A program made the translations under genes and the position numbers. The notes under the pieces were generated by a model that was not told where the DNA came from, did not search any database, and saw nothing but the letters and a program-made list of their open reading frames with translations. A DNA stretch of 11,935 nt from Bacillota bacterium (GTDB lineage Bacteria > Bacillota > Clostridia > Acetivibrionales > DSM-2933). Where the stretch lies: assembly GCA_030705945.1 (NCBI GenBank), contig JAUZPS010000091.1:1-11935 (forward strand), written 5' to 3'. Position 1 is the stretch's first letter, and each line of letters starts with the position of its first letter. This document shows positions 1 to 6,301 of this stretch, one piece after another.

Positions 1-139
1 ACGAAAAAGATTTTACATTAAAATGCAGTTAATGCGTCTGCATTTTTCTATCAAAGATGAACTTTTCGTAACTTATGAAACAAGGTATATATTTTGCAAT
101 ATAAAAAATAGATGTAAAATGTTTATTGCAAAATATATA
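1..139 (+). repeat. Dispersed repeat family C, left copy (cut by window edge)
   Basis: This stretch matches the reverse complement of 9543-9680 with about ten differences by eye. It contains two complete hairpins. One pairs AAAATGCAG (20-28) with CTGCATTTT (38-46). The other is a perfect 16-bp stem, 86-101 with 124-139 (TATATATTTTGCAATA and its complement). The bases at 2-9 and 62-77 are the inner part of a third, enclosing stem whose outer arm would lie before base 1. No reading frame is present. A third, degenerate copy of the last hairpin is at 5407-5469. It is either a non-autonomous mobile element or a structured RNA element; its identity is unknown. Confidence 0.85.
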
Positions 140-294
140 GACTCATATTTACAATAGGCTTTTGGACTTACAAACATCAAGGCCTTTACACTATTCATAT
201 TTCAATATATATCAAATAAAATAATAAGTAGACATAATGTTCATTATTTTCAACTCAACTAATTCTATCAAATCAGAAACCCCAACCTTGTTTT
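140..294. other. Intergenic leader region of the GH18 gene
   Basis: This is A+T-rich DNA without a reading frame worth calling. The GH18 promoter should lie here, since a repeat fills the rest of the upstream region. The best candidate is weak: TTGGAC at 172-177 followed at about 17-19 bases by TTTACACT. I do not regard it as established. Confidence 0.3.
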
Positions 295-396
295 AGGTAG
301 TATCAAAAAAATAACTGGTCAACTGGGCGTTTCAAAACTTGAAATAATGGGTTTTCGTCGTATAAACTTGAACAAGGAATTTTTTGAAACGCCCTT
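295..396 (+). repeat. Dispersed repeat family A, copy 1
   Basis: This copy is homologous to 3392-3495 and 6574-6672, and its 3' part to 5470-5507. It opens with AGGTAGTATCAAAAAA and ends with GAAACGCCC. A perfect 13-bp inverted repeat pairs GGGCGTTTCAAAA (325-337) with TTTTGAAACGCCC (382-394), leaving a 44-nt loop. Copy 2 has a changed base pair at the fourth stem position on both sides. The element ends about 28 bases before the ribosome site of the GH18 gene. An in-frame ATG at 347 lies inside the loop and is not the gene's start. Confidence 0.85.
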
Positions 397-422
397 ATCA
401 CATCTAAAAAAACTAATAATGA

Positions 423-429
423 GAGGAGA
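423..429 (+). promoter_or_regulatory. Ribosome binding site setting the GH18 start at GTG 437
   Basis: GAGGAGA stands seven bases before GTG 437. The in-frame ATG codons at 347 and 419 have no such site, and GTG 437 begins exactly at a typical signal peptide. Confidence 0.85.
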
Positions 430-436
430 CCATAAC

Positions 437-3193
437 GTGAGAAAAAATACTCATCTTCTAAAAGTAGTAATGGTAATATTCCTGACACTAGCTCTCATGT
501 CTCTTAACAATTTAACTCTGTATGCAGCGACTTCATCCCCTGCAGCCCCAACGCTTTCATATTCACCCTCAACGCCTACTAACGGCAATGTCACAGTCAC
601 TGTTTACTACCCCAGCGCCGCTGCCGTAAAGCAGTATAAACTTGGAACAAACGGTGCTTGGATAAATTATACCGGACCTTTTATAGTGACATCAAACACA
701 TATATCTGCGCTCAATATCAGAATAGTAGCGGGGTGTGGTCCACTGCCGGCGGCGTGAATGTTTCAAATATAGATAAAACTCCACCCTCCCTTCCCACTT
801 TCAACCCATCCACCACTCTGCCGACAAACCAGAATGTAACCGTTACAATAGGTTATAGCTCAGACTCAAACACTAAACAATACAAAATCGGCAACAGTAC
901 GTCATGGGTGAACTATACTTCTCCTGTTACAATAAGTTCAAATAACGTCATTTATGCTCAGGCAGCTGATTCTGTTGGGAACTGGACTACAATATCAAGT
1001 TTTGCTGTCAGCAATATTGATAAAACAGCTCCAGATCTCCCTTCAATAAACAGTTCAAACACTTCTCCTACTAATTCGGATGTTACAATTACAATTAGCT
1101 ACAGCAGCGATTCTTCAATAAAGAAATACAAGCAAAAGAGCGTTGGTATCTGGTATGACTATACAAATCCCATTACACTAAGCGCCAATGACATTGTTTA
1201 TGCAAATGCTTCAGATGGTGCAGGTAATTGGACATCAGAGGCAAGCTATCTTATAAGTAACATTGATAAGGTCGCTCCATCCACGCCAAATTTAACGGAA
1301 AGTACGCTGAGTCCTATAAACAATGACGTTAATGTATCAATAAGTTATGCTGACGACGCAAACATAAAACAATATAAAATTGGAACTTCAGGAGAATGGA
1401 CTGATTATTCCACACCAATATCAGTCAGCTCCAATACTACTGTTTTTGCAAAAGCTCAGGACATAGCCGGAAATTGGTCTGATGAAGGTTCCTTGATTAT
1501 ATCAAACATAGACAGAATAGCTCCTGAGATACCAACCTTCACTGTTTCTAACACCACTCCTACAAATATGGACATCACTGTCACAATTAATTTTAGTGAT
1601 GACTCTTATATCAAGGAATACATGCTAGGAAGCTCTGGAATATGGCAGGATTATACATTTCCATTGGTTCTTAACGCTAATGACACTATATGCGCCAAAT
1701 CAGCAGATAACGCAGGAAACTGGACCGTAGAGGAAAACGCAGTAATCTCCAATATAGACAAAACAGCGCCAACTAATCCGACTATTGTTGCATCTTCCTC
1801 AGAATCTACCAATCAACCTGTAACTGTTAGCATCATATATAGCGATGATTCCAGTATCAGGCAATATAAATTAGGAGCATCCGATATTTGGTCCGATTAT
1901 TCAGCTCCTTTAGTACTAACCGCAAACAACACAGTATATGCAAAAGCTTCTGATATCGCTGGAAACTGGACTTCTGAAGTAAGCTATCAAGTTACAAATA
2001 TCGATACCACACCTCCTGCTTCTCCAGTATTTACTGCCTCAACAACAGCTCCCACTAGTCAGACAGTTATATTAACAATTTCCTACAGCTCAGATTCTGC
2101 AATACTACAATACAAAGTTGGCGCCAATGGCCTCTGGACAACTTATACCAATCCAGTATCGATAATTTCAAATAATACAATCTATGCAAGATCCTTGGAT
2201 GCCGCAGGAAATTTAAGCACTGAAACAAGTTACACAGTATCTAATATAATACCTCCAATAACAGTATTGGGTTATACCGTAAAAAATTACTCTACTGATG
2301 TGAGTTCATATAATTCAATGACTGCTAACGCCAGTACTATAAATGATATTGCAACAGCTACATATTCTATAGATGGATTAGGAACCCTTACAGGCGCTGC
2401 GCCAACAGACCAGATAAGCTATGCAGGCAACAATAACATAAGAGCAAATCTCATGGTAAGTAATAATTTTGATTCAAATATAGCAAAACAGCTGCTGGAA
2501 AGCCCAACGAACAGACAAACCTTAAGAAACAATATCCTCGCCTGCCTTAAAGCTTATAATTACAAAGGTGTCGATATAGATATAGAAAATATTCTTGGAG
2601 AAGACAGAAGCTACTTTACTACCTTCATGAACGAACTATATAGCGTTCTTAAGCCTCTAGGATATGGAGTTTCAGTAGCGGTTCCGGCAAAAACCTATGA
2701 TTCGCCCAATGCGCCTTGGAATTATGCGTACGACTACAAAGCCCTCGCCCAGTACTCTGATTATCTGATGCTCATGACATATGACGAGCATTACCCCGGA
2801 GGGACCCCTGGAGCAATAGCTTCAATTGGTTGGGTAACCAGCGTGGTTGATTATGCTCTCACAGTTGCGCCAAAAGAAAAAATTGTTATGGGGCTTGCTG
2901 CGTACGGTTATGACTGGTATGGAACTACAACCAAAGCTTACTCGATAAATTCCACATATAGCCTTGCAAGCCAGTACGGGGCTACAATAAATTTTGATAC
3001 TGCAACAAAATCAAAATATTTTACATATACAGCAAACGGAGTTAGTCATGCAGTTTGGTTTGAAGATGGCGACACGATTTCCTATAAGCTCGACCTTGTA
3101 AATTCAAGGTATTTAAAAGGAATCGGGATATGGAGGCTCGGGCTTGAAAACACAAGTTACTGGTCTACGATTAAATCAAAGCTCAATAAATGA
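437..3193 (+). CDS. Secreted GH18 hydrolase with seven Ig-like modules
   Basis: This gene encodes a 918-residue exported protein. Residues 1-30 form a signal peptide: basic start, hydrophobic run 10-23, likely cleavage after LYA. Residues 33-604 are seven modules of about 82 residues (first 80), each ending near AGNW...SNI and opening with DKTAP-like sequence, of the OmpL47/bacterial Ig-like kind. Residues 605-918 are a GH18 barrel: KGVDIDIEN at 710-718 carries the DxE catalytic pair (D715, E717), and LMTYDEHYPGGTPG follows. The first Asp of the usual DGxDxDxE motif is Lys710. The LMTYDEH...GGTPGAIASIGWV region resembles the YaaH/YkvQ/SleL branch, which acts on spore cortex peptidoglycan, rather than classical chitinases. 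It has neither LysM nor dockerin, so attachment may rest on the Ig-like array. Substrate (peptidoglycan or chitin) is inferred only. No terminator is visible after the stop. Confidence 0.9.
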   Translation: MRKNTHLLKVVMVIFLTLALMSLNNLTLYAATSSPAAPTLSYSPSTPTNGNVTVTVYYPSAAAVKQYKLGTNGAWINYTGPFIVTSNTYICAQYQNSSGVWSTAGGVNVSNIDKTPPSLPTFNPSTTLPTNQNVTVTIGYSSDSNTKQYKIGNSTSWVNYTSPVTISSNNVIYAQAADSVGNWTTISSFAVSNIDKTAPDLPSINSSNTSPTNSDVTITISYSSDSSIKKYKQKSVGIWYDYTNPITLSANDIVYANASDGAGNWTSEASYLISNIDKVAPSTPNLTESTLSPINNDVNVSISYADDANIKQYKIGTSGEWTDYSTPISVSSNTTVFAKAQDIAGNWSDEGSLIISNIDRIAPEIPTFTVSNTTPTNMDITVTINFSDDSYIKEYMLGSSGIWQDYTFPLVLNANDTICAKSADNAGNWTVEENAVISNIDKTAPTNPTIVASSSESTNQPVTVSIIYSDDSSIRQYKLGASDIWSDYSAPLVLTANNTVYAKASDIAGNWTSEVSYQVTNIDTTPPASPVFTASTTAPTSQTVILTISYSSDSAILQYKVGANGLWTTYTNPVSIISNNTIYARSLDAAGNLSTETSYTVSNIIPPITVLGYTVKNYSTDVSSYNSMTANASTINDIATATYSIDGLGTLTGAAPTDQISYAGNNNIRANLMVSNNFDSNIAKQLLESPTNRQTLRNNILACLKAYNYKGVDIDIENILGEDRSYFTTFMNELYSVLKPLGYGVSVAVPAKTYDSPNAPWNYAYDYKALAQYSDYLMLMTYDEHYPGGTPGAIASIGWVTSVVDYALTVAPKEKIVMGLAAYGYDWYGTTTKAYSINSTYSLASQYGATINFDTATKSKYFTYTANGVSHAVWFEDGDTISYKLDLVNSRYLKGIGIWRLGLENTSYWSTIKSKLNK
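533..2248 (+). repeat. Seven tandem 82-codon modules within the GH18 gene
   Basis: Modules begin at residues 33, 113, 195, 277, 359, 441 and 523 of the protein. Modules 2 to 7 are each exactly 82 residues with no length variation. Conserved points are the opening D-K/T-x-x-P, a central (K/L)QYK-type strand with W about 9 residues later, and the closing AGNW(T/S)...SNI. Module 1 is the most divergent (VYYPSAAAVKQYK) and module 7 has lost the AGNW Trp (AGNL). The copies are diverged at DNA level, so the array is old rather than a recent expansion. Confidence 0.9.
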
Positions 3194-3339
3194 TCTTCAG
3201 ATAGACTTTTGCAACACTAAAAGGCGCCGACTGTTTATCATCAAAGCATAATAAATAATCTTAGAGTAAATAGTTATGTAAGCGTAAACTAAAAAAATTA
3301 AACCTCATTCTATTAAATGAAATATTTTAGACAAATACC
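3194..3339. other. Intergenic sequence downstream of GH18
   Basis: A+T-rich sequence with no gene, no recognisable terminator for the GH18 transcript and no copy of the three repeat families. Confidence 0.4.
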
Positions 3340-3588
3340 TTAATAACTCAACTTTCCCACTTCGAATTAAACAGCCATAATAAAGTCATTAAGGTAGTAT
3401 CAAAAAATAAACTGGTCAACTGGGAGTTTCAAAAACTTGATATAATGGGTTTTCATCATACAAAACTTGAACAAGGATTTTTTTGAAACTCCCTAATTCA
3501 ACTATATTTGGATATAGATTGGATAGGTGTAACGTTATGATAATATGGTTGCAAGAATATTAATTATGCGGGAAAGTTGAGTTAATAA
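3340..3588. repeat. Inverted repeat flanking family A copy 2
   Basis: The sequence ACTCAACTTTCCC at 3346-3358 is the exact reverse complement of GGGAAAGTTGAGT at 3570-3582, and similarity extends to 3340 and 3588 with few mismatches. The 211 bases between the arms hold family A copy 2. A second, shorter inverted match joins TACCTTAATAACT (3337-3349) to AGTCATTAAGGTA (3386-3398). There is no reading frame inside. This could be a short MITE-like element carrying repeat A, or a long fold-back transcript. Confidence 0.6.
3392..3495 (+). repeat. Dispersed repeat family A, copy 2
   Basis: This copy aligns over its length with 295-396. The stem is GGGAGTTTCAAAA (3422-3434) with TTTTGAAACTCCC (3481-3493), perfect over 13 bp. 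Where copy 1 has C paired with G at the fourth stem position, this copy has A paired with T, a double change that keeps pairing. It lies between GH18 and a decayed gene. Confidence 0.85.
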
Positions 3589-3610
3589 AAAGAAAAGTCC
3601 CGTCAGGGAC
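3587..3610 (-). terminator. Rho-independent terminator, minus strand
   Basis: On the minus strand GTCCC-TGAC-GGGAC is followed directly by TTTTCTTTTT. The plus strand lacks a T run after the stem. The only minus-strand gene upstream of it is the decayed one ending at 3844, with a family B palindrome in between. Confidence 0.65.
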
Positions 3611-3621
3611 AAAAGACATTA

Positions 3622-3786
3622 ATTGTATATATGGTTAGATATTTATATTTAAATCAATTAATCTTTTACATTTATCTATCGCAAAATACCGTAAAATTGT
3701 TCGCTATTTTGCTCAGCTAAATGTAAGATTAATAGTGCTTTTTATATAGTTAATATCTAAACATTCCACATACCATATCATACAAT
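3622..3786 (+). repeat. Dispersed palindromic repeat family B, copy 1
   Basis: The core is a long hairpin. ATTAATCTTTTACATTTA (3657-3674) pairs with TAAATGTAAGATTAAT (3718-3733), and GCAAAATA (3681-3688) pairs with TATTTTGC (3705-3712). Further pairing continues outward: TTAGATATT (3635-3643) with AATATCTAA (3752-3760), and ATTGTATATATGGT (3622-3635) approximately with 3772-3786. The core is shared with 6318-6394 and, inverted, with 4334-4411. It sits between the decayed minus-strand gene and the minus-strand terminator at 3587-3610. Confidence 0.85.
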
Positions 3787-3843
3787 CAGAGACAAAATAT
3801 AGAATCAGTGCCATAGTAAAATTATACCATTATTTTCTTGGTA

Positions 3844-4170
3844 TTATACATTAAATTGTAATAAAATACTATTCAGTCTTTCATACGTTTCGTTAAGCTT
3901 ATTTGTTATAGCTTCCATTTCTTTTAGCGACTCTTCCTACTTTTTCACATTATTTCCCACTTCCTTGCTTTTAAATTCTGCATCTTCTTCTCTTCTTGGA
4001 ATACTGTCAATAACTTTTACCAATTCCTCAGAATCCTTTGTGCACCTATATGCTAAGTCTGCTGTATTTTTTACAGCTTCAACTACTAGTTTCACTGATT
4101 CAATAATCTCTGAAATATTATCTTTAACCACATTAATTTTATTTAAATTTGTTTTTTTATAGATAACCAA
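3844..4170 (-). pseudogene. Decayed coiled-coil gene with in-frame stop
   Basis: Read on the minus strand from TTG at 4170 (no convincing ribosome site), 77 codons give a charged, heptad-like helical protein (NISEIIESVKLVVEAVKNTA ... KSKEVGNNVKK). A TAG at 3937-3939 interrupts it. The same frame then continues for 30 more codons of matching character (EESLKEMEAITNKLNETYER and on) to TAA at 3844. Continuity of composition across the stop suggests one original helical region of about 108 residues, broken by a nonsense mutation. The upstream frame is closed by stops within about 40 bases, so any N-terminal part is gone. It could be the tail of a methyl-accepting chemotaxis-type receptor, which I cannot confirm. 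A short functional 77-residue protein is possible but less likely. Confidence 0.5.
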
Positions 4171-4313
4171 ATGTAAAGTTTTATATCTATAATTGTTGAT
4201 AAATTAAGTATTATTTTATTGGATTTTAGTGTATAATAAAAAAAGTTAAAATAAATCGCCGAAAAATAGCATTTTCATGCAAATTAATATAATTTACAGT
4301 AAACTATCTATCA
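4171..4313. other. Intergenic sequence before the M23 gene
   Basis: No gene is visible. TATAAT at 4232-4237 on the plus strand is a perfect -10 hexamer, but no good -35 box lies 16-18 bases before it. If it is the M23 promoter, the leader RNA would be about 200 nt and would include the whole family B palindrome. Confidence 0.25.
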
Positions 4314-4428
4314 CATTCTATATTAAAACCATTATTAATCTTACATTTAGCAGAGCAGAATAACGAACAGTTTTACGGTATTTCGCGATAGATAAATTTA
4401 AAAGATTAAATGATTTTAATATAGAATG
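4314..4428 (-). repeat. Dispersed palindromic repeat family B, copy 3 (inverted)
   Basis: This is the reverse complement of the copies at 3622-3786 and 6302-6415. The outermost arms are perfect over 15 bp: CATTCTATATTAAAA (4314-4328) with TTTTAATATAGAATG (4414-4428). Inside these, ATTAATCTTACATTTA (4334-4349) pairs imperfectly with 4393-4411, and GCAGAATA (4355-4362) with TATTTCGC (4379-4386). The whole 115-nt stretch can fold on itself and ends 15 bases before the ribosome site of the M23 gene. Confidence 0.85.
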
Positions 4429-4453
4429 AAATAACGGCAGTTTGGAGTTAGAT

Positions 4454-5398
4454 ATGAAGTCGGAAAAAAGAAAGGCAAAACTTAAAAAGCAAAAAAAATA
4501 TTTATCCATAATGTTTATACCTCATTCTCAAGATAGAGTGAAGGTCATAAAAATTTCTGCTTTTTATCCTAAAGCGGCTTTATTGGCTGTTATTCTTATA
4601 TCTCTTGTAATCGCCCTTTTTGCCTTAAATCTCAATATAACCCAACAGAGAGATTCACTAAAAAAAGATGTTTCCAACCTATCTAGTATTAATGCCAAAC
4701 AAAAAAACACCCTAAACAAAAAAACTAAAGAAATTGATACTTTACAAGAACGTGAAGAATCAATTAATGATAAAATACATCAGGTCACTGAAAAATATAA
4801 AGAACTGGCAGAAAAATACCTATCAGGAGATACAGGTTCTAAAACCAGCAGATCAGGCGATCGTACAGAACGAACCTTTGTTGATGATATTTCCGGATTA
4901 AAATCGACTTTAGACGAGCTAAAAGACTTATACAATTCACAAGACAAAGACATGAACAGTTTATCCGAAACAGAAGATAAGCTGCAAAAATACATGGCTT
5001 CCATTCCGACCAAATGGCCTGCGGAAGGTAACCTAAGTTCTCATTTCGGGGGGCGAGACGATCCCTTCAACTCAACAGAACGTTTTCATGCAGGAATCGA
5101 TATTGCCGCAGATTATGGGTCAGATATATTAGCAGCCGCAGATGGCATCGTTATCAAAGCTGACTGGTACAGCGGATATGGCAGAGCAATTGTTTTATCC
5201 CATGGCCATGGGCTTACAACTGTGTACGGTCATACATCGGAGATTGTTGTAAAGGAAGGTCAGAAAGTTAAAAAGGGTCAACTAATAGGACGTGTTGGCA
5301 GCACCGGTAGAAGCACCGGACCTCATTTGCATTTTGAAGTTAGAAAAAATGATACGCCTGTTAATCCTCTTAATTTTCTGGATAAAAATAAGGATTAA
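4454..5398 (+). CDS. Membrane-anchored M23 metallopeptidase
   Basis: This gene encodes a 314-residue zinc endopeptidase that should cut peptide cross-links of peptidoglycan outside the membrane. A short Lys-rich cytoplasmic start and a conserved-looking KKYLSIMFIPHSQD segment (15-27) precede one membrane helix (about 41-60). Residues 61-125 and 145-182 are likely coiled coil. The M23 domain spans about 188-310. All zinc and catalytic residues are present: H212 and D216 in HAGID, H260 in YGH, H291 and H293 in HLHF. I chose ATG 4454 because GGAG (4444-4447) stands six bases before it; the in-frame TTG at 4442 overlaps that site. The bactofilin gene follows 134 bases downstream on the same strand. 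M23 peptidases and bactofilins are known partners in wall shaping in other bacteria, so a joint role is likely. Confidence 0.95.
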   Translation: MKSEKRKAKLKKQKKYLSIMFIPHSQDRVKVIKISAFYPKAALLAVILISLVIALFALNLNITQQRDSLKKDVSNLSSINAKQKNTLNKKTKEIDTLQEREESINDKIHQVTEKYKELAEKYLSGDTGSKTSRSGDRTERTFVDDISGLKSTLDELKDLYNSQDKDMNSLSETEDKLQKYMASIPTKWPAEGNLSSHFGGRDDPFNSTERFHAGIDIAADYGSDILAAADGIVIKADWYSGYGRAIVLSHGHGLTTVYGHTSEIVVKEGQKVKKGQLIGRVGSTGRSTGPHLHFEVRKNDTPVNPLNFLDKNKD

Positions 5399-5406
5399 TC
5401 TATATA

Positions 5407-5469
5407 AATCAAGGTATATGTTTTGTGATTGTAAAATTTAATGTAAATTGATTATCATGAAACATATAA
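5407..5469 (+). repeat. Family C fragment (last hairpin only, degenerate)
   Basis: AATCAAGGTATAT at 5407-5419 and the following bases match the final hairpin of family C. TATATGTTTTGTGAT (5415-5429) pairs with ATCATGAAACATATA (5454-5468) at all 15 positions if two G-U pairs are allowed. Compared with the full copies, three stem pairs changed on both sides (A-T to G-C, C-G to T-A, A-T to G-C). The G-U pairs exist only for plus-strand RNA. It lies in the gap between the M23 and bactofilin genes. Confidence 0.65.
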
Positions 5470-5507
5470 CAAAAGCTTGAACAGGGAATTTTTTTGAACC
5501 GCTCTAA
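5470..5507 (+). repeat. Family A fragment (3' part only)
   Basis: The stretch reads CAAAAGCTTGAACAGGGAAT then TTTTTTTGAACCGCTC and matches the last 38 bases of family A, closest to copy 2. The left stem arm is missing. It abuts the family C fragment, so the two form a composite remnant that ends 13-14 bases before the bactofilin ribosome site. Confidence 0.7.
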
Positions 5508-5532
5508 ATAAATTTACTTTTGGAGGTCTAAG

Positions 5533-5901
5533 ATGTTTGGAAAAAAAGAATTTGACGGCTTTGATAAGTTTGATACATTAATAGGAGTAAATTCAACTGT
5601 TGAAGGAAGTATACAATCAGAAGGAACAATACGCATAGATGGTAATGTCAATGGAGATGTAAAAATTAATGGCGATATTTTTATAGGCTCCAATTCTACA
5701 ATTAAAGGAAATGTCACAGCAAACAATGTCCATAACGCCGGAACAGTTAATGGCAATATTGAAGCTAACGGAACCTTAAGGACTCTTTCCACCTCAAAGA
5801 TCACGGGGGATATCAAGGTAAAAAGCTTTATTGCGGATGAAGGCGGTTTATTTAACGGAAAATGCGAAATGATTGATACTACAGATAAAAGCAAAAAGTA
5901 G
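5533..5901 (+). CDS. Bactofilin family cytoskeletal protein
   Basis: This gene encodes 122 residues, a usual length for the family (DUF583/PF04519). Residues 1-16 form a short polar tail. Residues 17-110 form a right-handed beta-helix with the regular hydrophobic/glycine periodicity of bactofilins: GVNSTVEGSIQSEGTIRIDG, then GDVKINGDIFIGSNSTIKGN and NGNIEANGTLRT. It has no signal peptide or membrane helix. Bactofilins polymerise without nucleotide into membrane-associated filaments that position wall enzymes. Its neighbour M23 peptidase is the obvious candidate client. ATG 5533 is supported by GGAGG at 5522-5526. The 134-bp gap to the peptidase gene holds repeat remnants but no clear terminator, so co-transcription is plausible. 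No terminator is seen after the stop. Confidence 0.93.
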   Translation: MFGKKEFDGFDKFDTLIGVNSTVEGSIQSEGTIRIDGNVNGDVKINGDIFIGSNSTIKGNVTANNVHNAGTVNGNIEANGTLRTLSTSKITGDIKVKSFIADEGGLFNGKCEMIDTTDKSKK

Positions 5902-5913
5902 TTTTATATTATA

Positions 5914-6057
5914 TCAAGGGACTTTCGACACTTCGCAATATGTATCTCGATAAGTAACAAGATAAAGCCTATCTCCGATAAACCTTAAAGAATAGATATG
6001 TTCGCCTGGCGCCAGTCCGCCTAGGTATCCTGTCTGTTCTAATTTGTCATATATTAC
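5914..6057 (-). pseudogene. Remnant resembling mid-part of a beta-propeller secreted protein
   Basis: A minus-strand open stretch of about 47 codons without a start encodes GYLGGLAPGEHIYSLRFIGD followed by RLYLVTYRD, then loses sense and stops at 5914-5916. From memory, the LAPGE-IYSxRFxGDRxYxVT pattern is characteristic of the clostridial/bacillar beta-propeller family PF09826, where it continues into a DPLF-like segment; that part is missing here. It has no ribosome site and both ends are broken. In the parent family this segment comes before the C-terminal segment seen at 6072-6254, but here it lies downstream of it, so the two pieces are either rearranged or come from two copies. Confidence 0.5.
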
Positions 6058-6071
6058 TTAATTTTATCTTC

Positions 6072-6254
6072 CTAGAAATCCAAAGTCCCTAGTTCTTTCA
6101 TGCTATTGTAATCATTTGCCTTTACACACTTCCCTGATAAAGTATAAATCACGTCATTAATATAAACAATTCTGTCTATAAATTTTGAATCCTTATTAAT
6201 AATTCTGAAATTGCCGTTATACTTATGCATTGCAAATAGACAAAAAAAAGCTGC
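6072..6254 (-). pseudogene. Remnant resembling C-terminus of the same beta-propeller family
   Basis: The minus-strand open frame from 6254 to TAG at 6072-6074 encodes, after ATG 6230, 52 residues: NFRIINKDSKFIDRIVYIND then VIYTLSGKCVKANDYNSMKE. The RxVYINDVIYTLS..VKANDxxxMKEL pattern resembles the extreme C-terminus of PF09826 proteins as I remember them. There is no ribosome site before the ATG. Its first codons run into the T tract of the terminator at 6242-6270, so the gene is cut at that point. The natural stop appears to be retained. A small functional protein is unlikely but not excluded. Confidence 0.45.
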
Positions 6255-6270
6255 CTAAATTTAGACAGCT
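6242..6270 (-). terminator. Orphan rho-independent terminator, minus strand
   Basis: On the minus strand AGCTG-T-CTAA pairs with TTAG-G-CAGCT (6249-6270), using one U-G pair that would be a C-A mismatch on the plus strand, and is followed by eight T. It therefore acts leftward. No gene ends just upstream of it: to the right are only a repeat and, 520 bases away, the GH9 gene, which has its own terminator. Confidence 0.7.
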
Positions 6271-6301
6271 ATCCATTAAATAAGTATGTATATGGAAACT
6301 T

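Noticed and set aside
303..488. Minus-strand open frame of 61 codons
   Set aside because: It lies across repeat A and the GH18 signal peptide region, has no ribosome site and no protein-like features; it is the antisense of the repeat.
3425..3460. TATAAT within family A (copies 2 and 3) as a promoter
   Set aside because: There is no suitable -35 box at 16-18 bases, and copy 1, the one directly before a gene, has AATAAT instead.
3965..4162. Plus-strand open frame of 65 codons
   Set aside because: It is the antisense of the decayed coiled-coil gene, with no ribosome site; its hydrophobic, Ser/Thr-rich product is what an antisense of such a helix gives.
5514..5894. Minus-strand open frame of 126 codons opposite bactofilin
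   Set aside because: The bactofilin frame is unmistakable and has a ribosome site; the antisense frame is open only because of the repetitive codons of the beta-helix.
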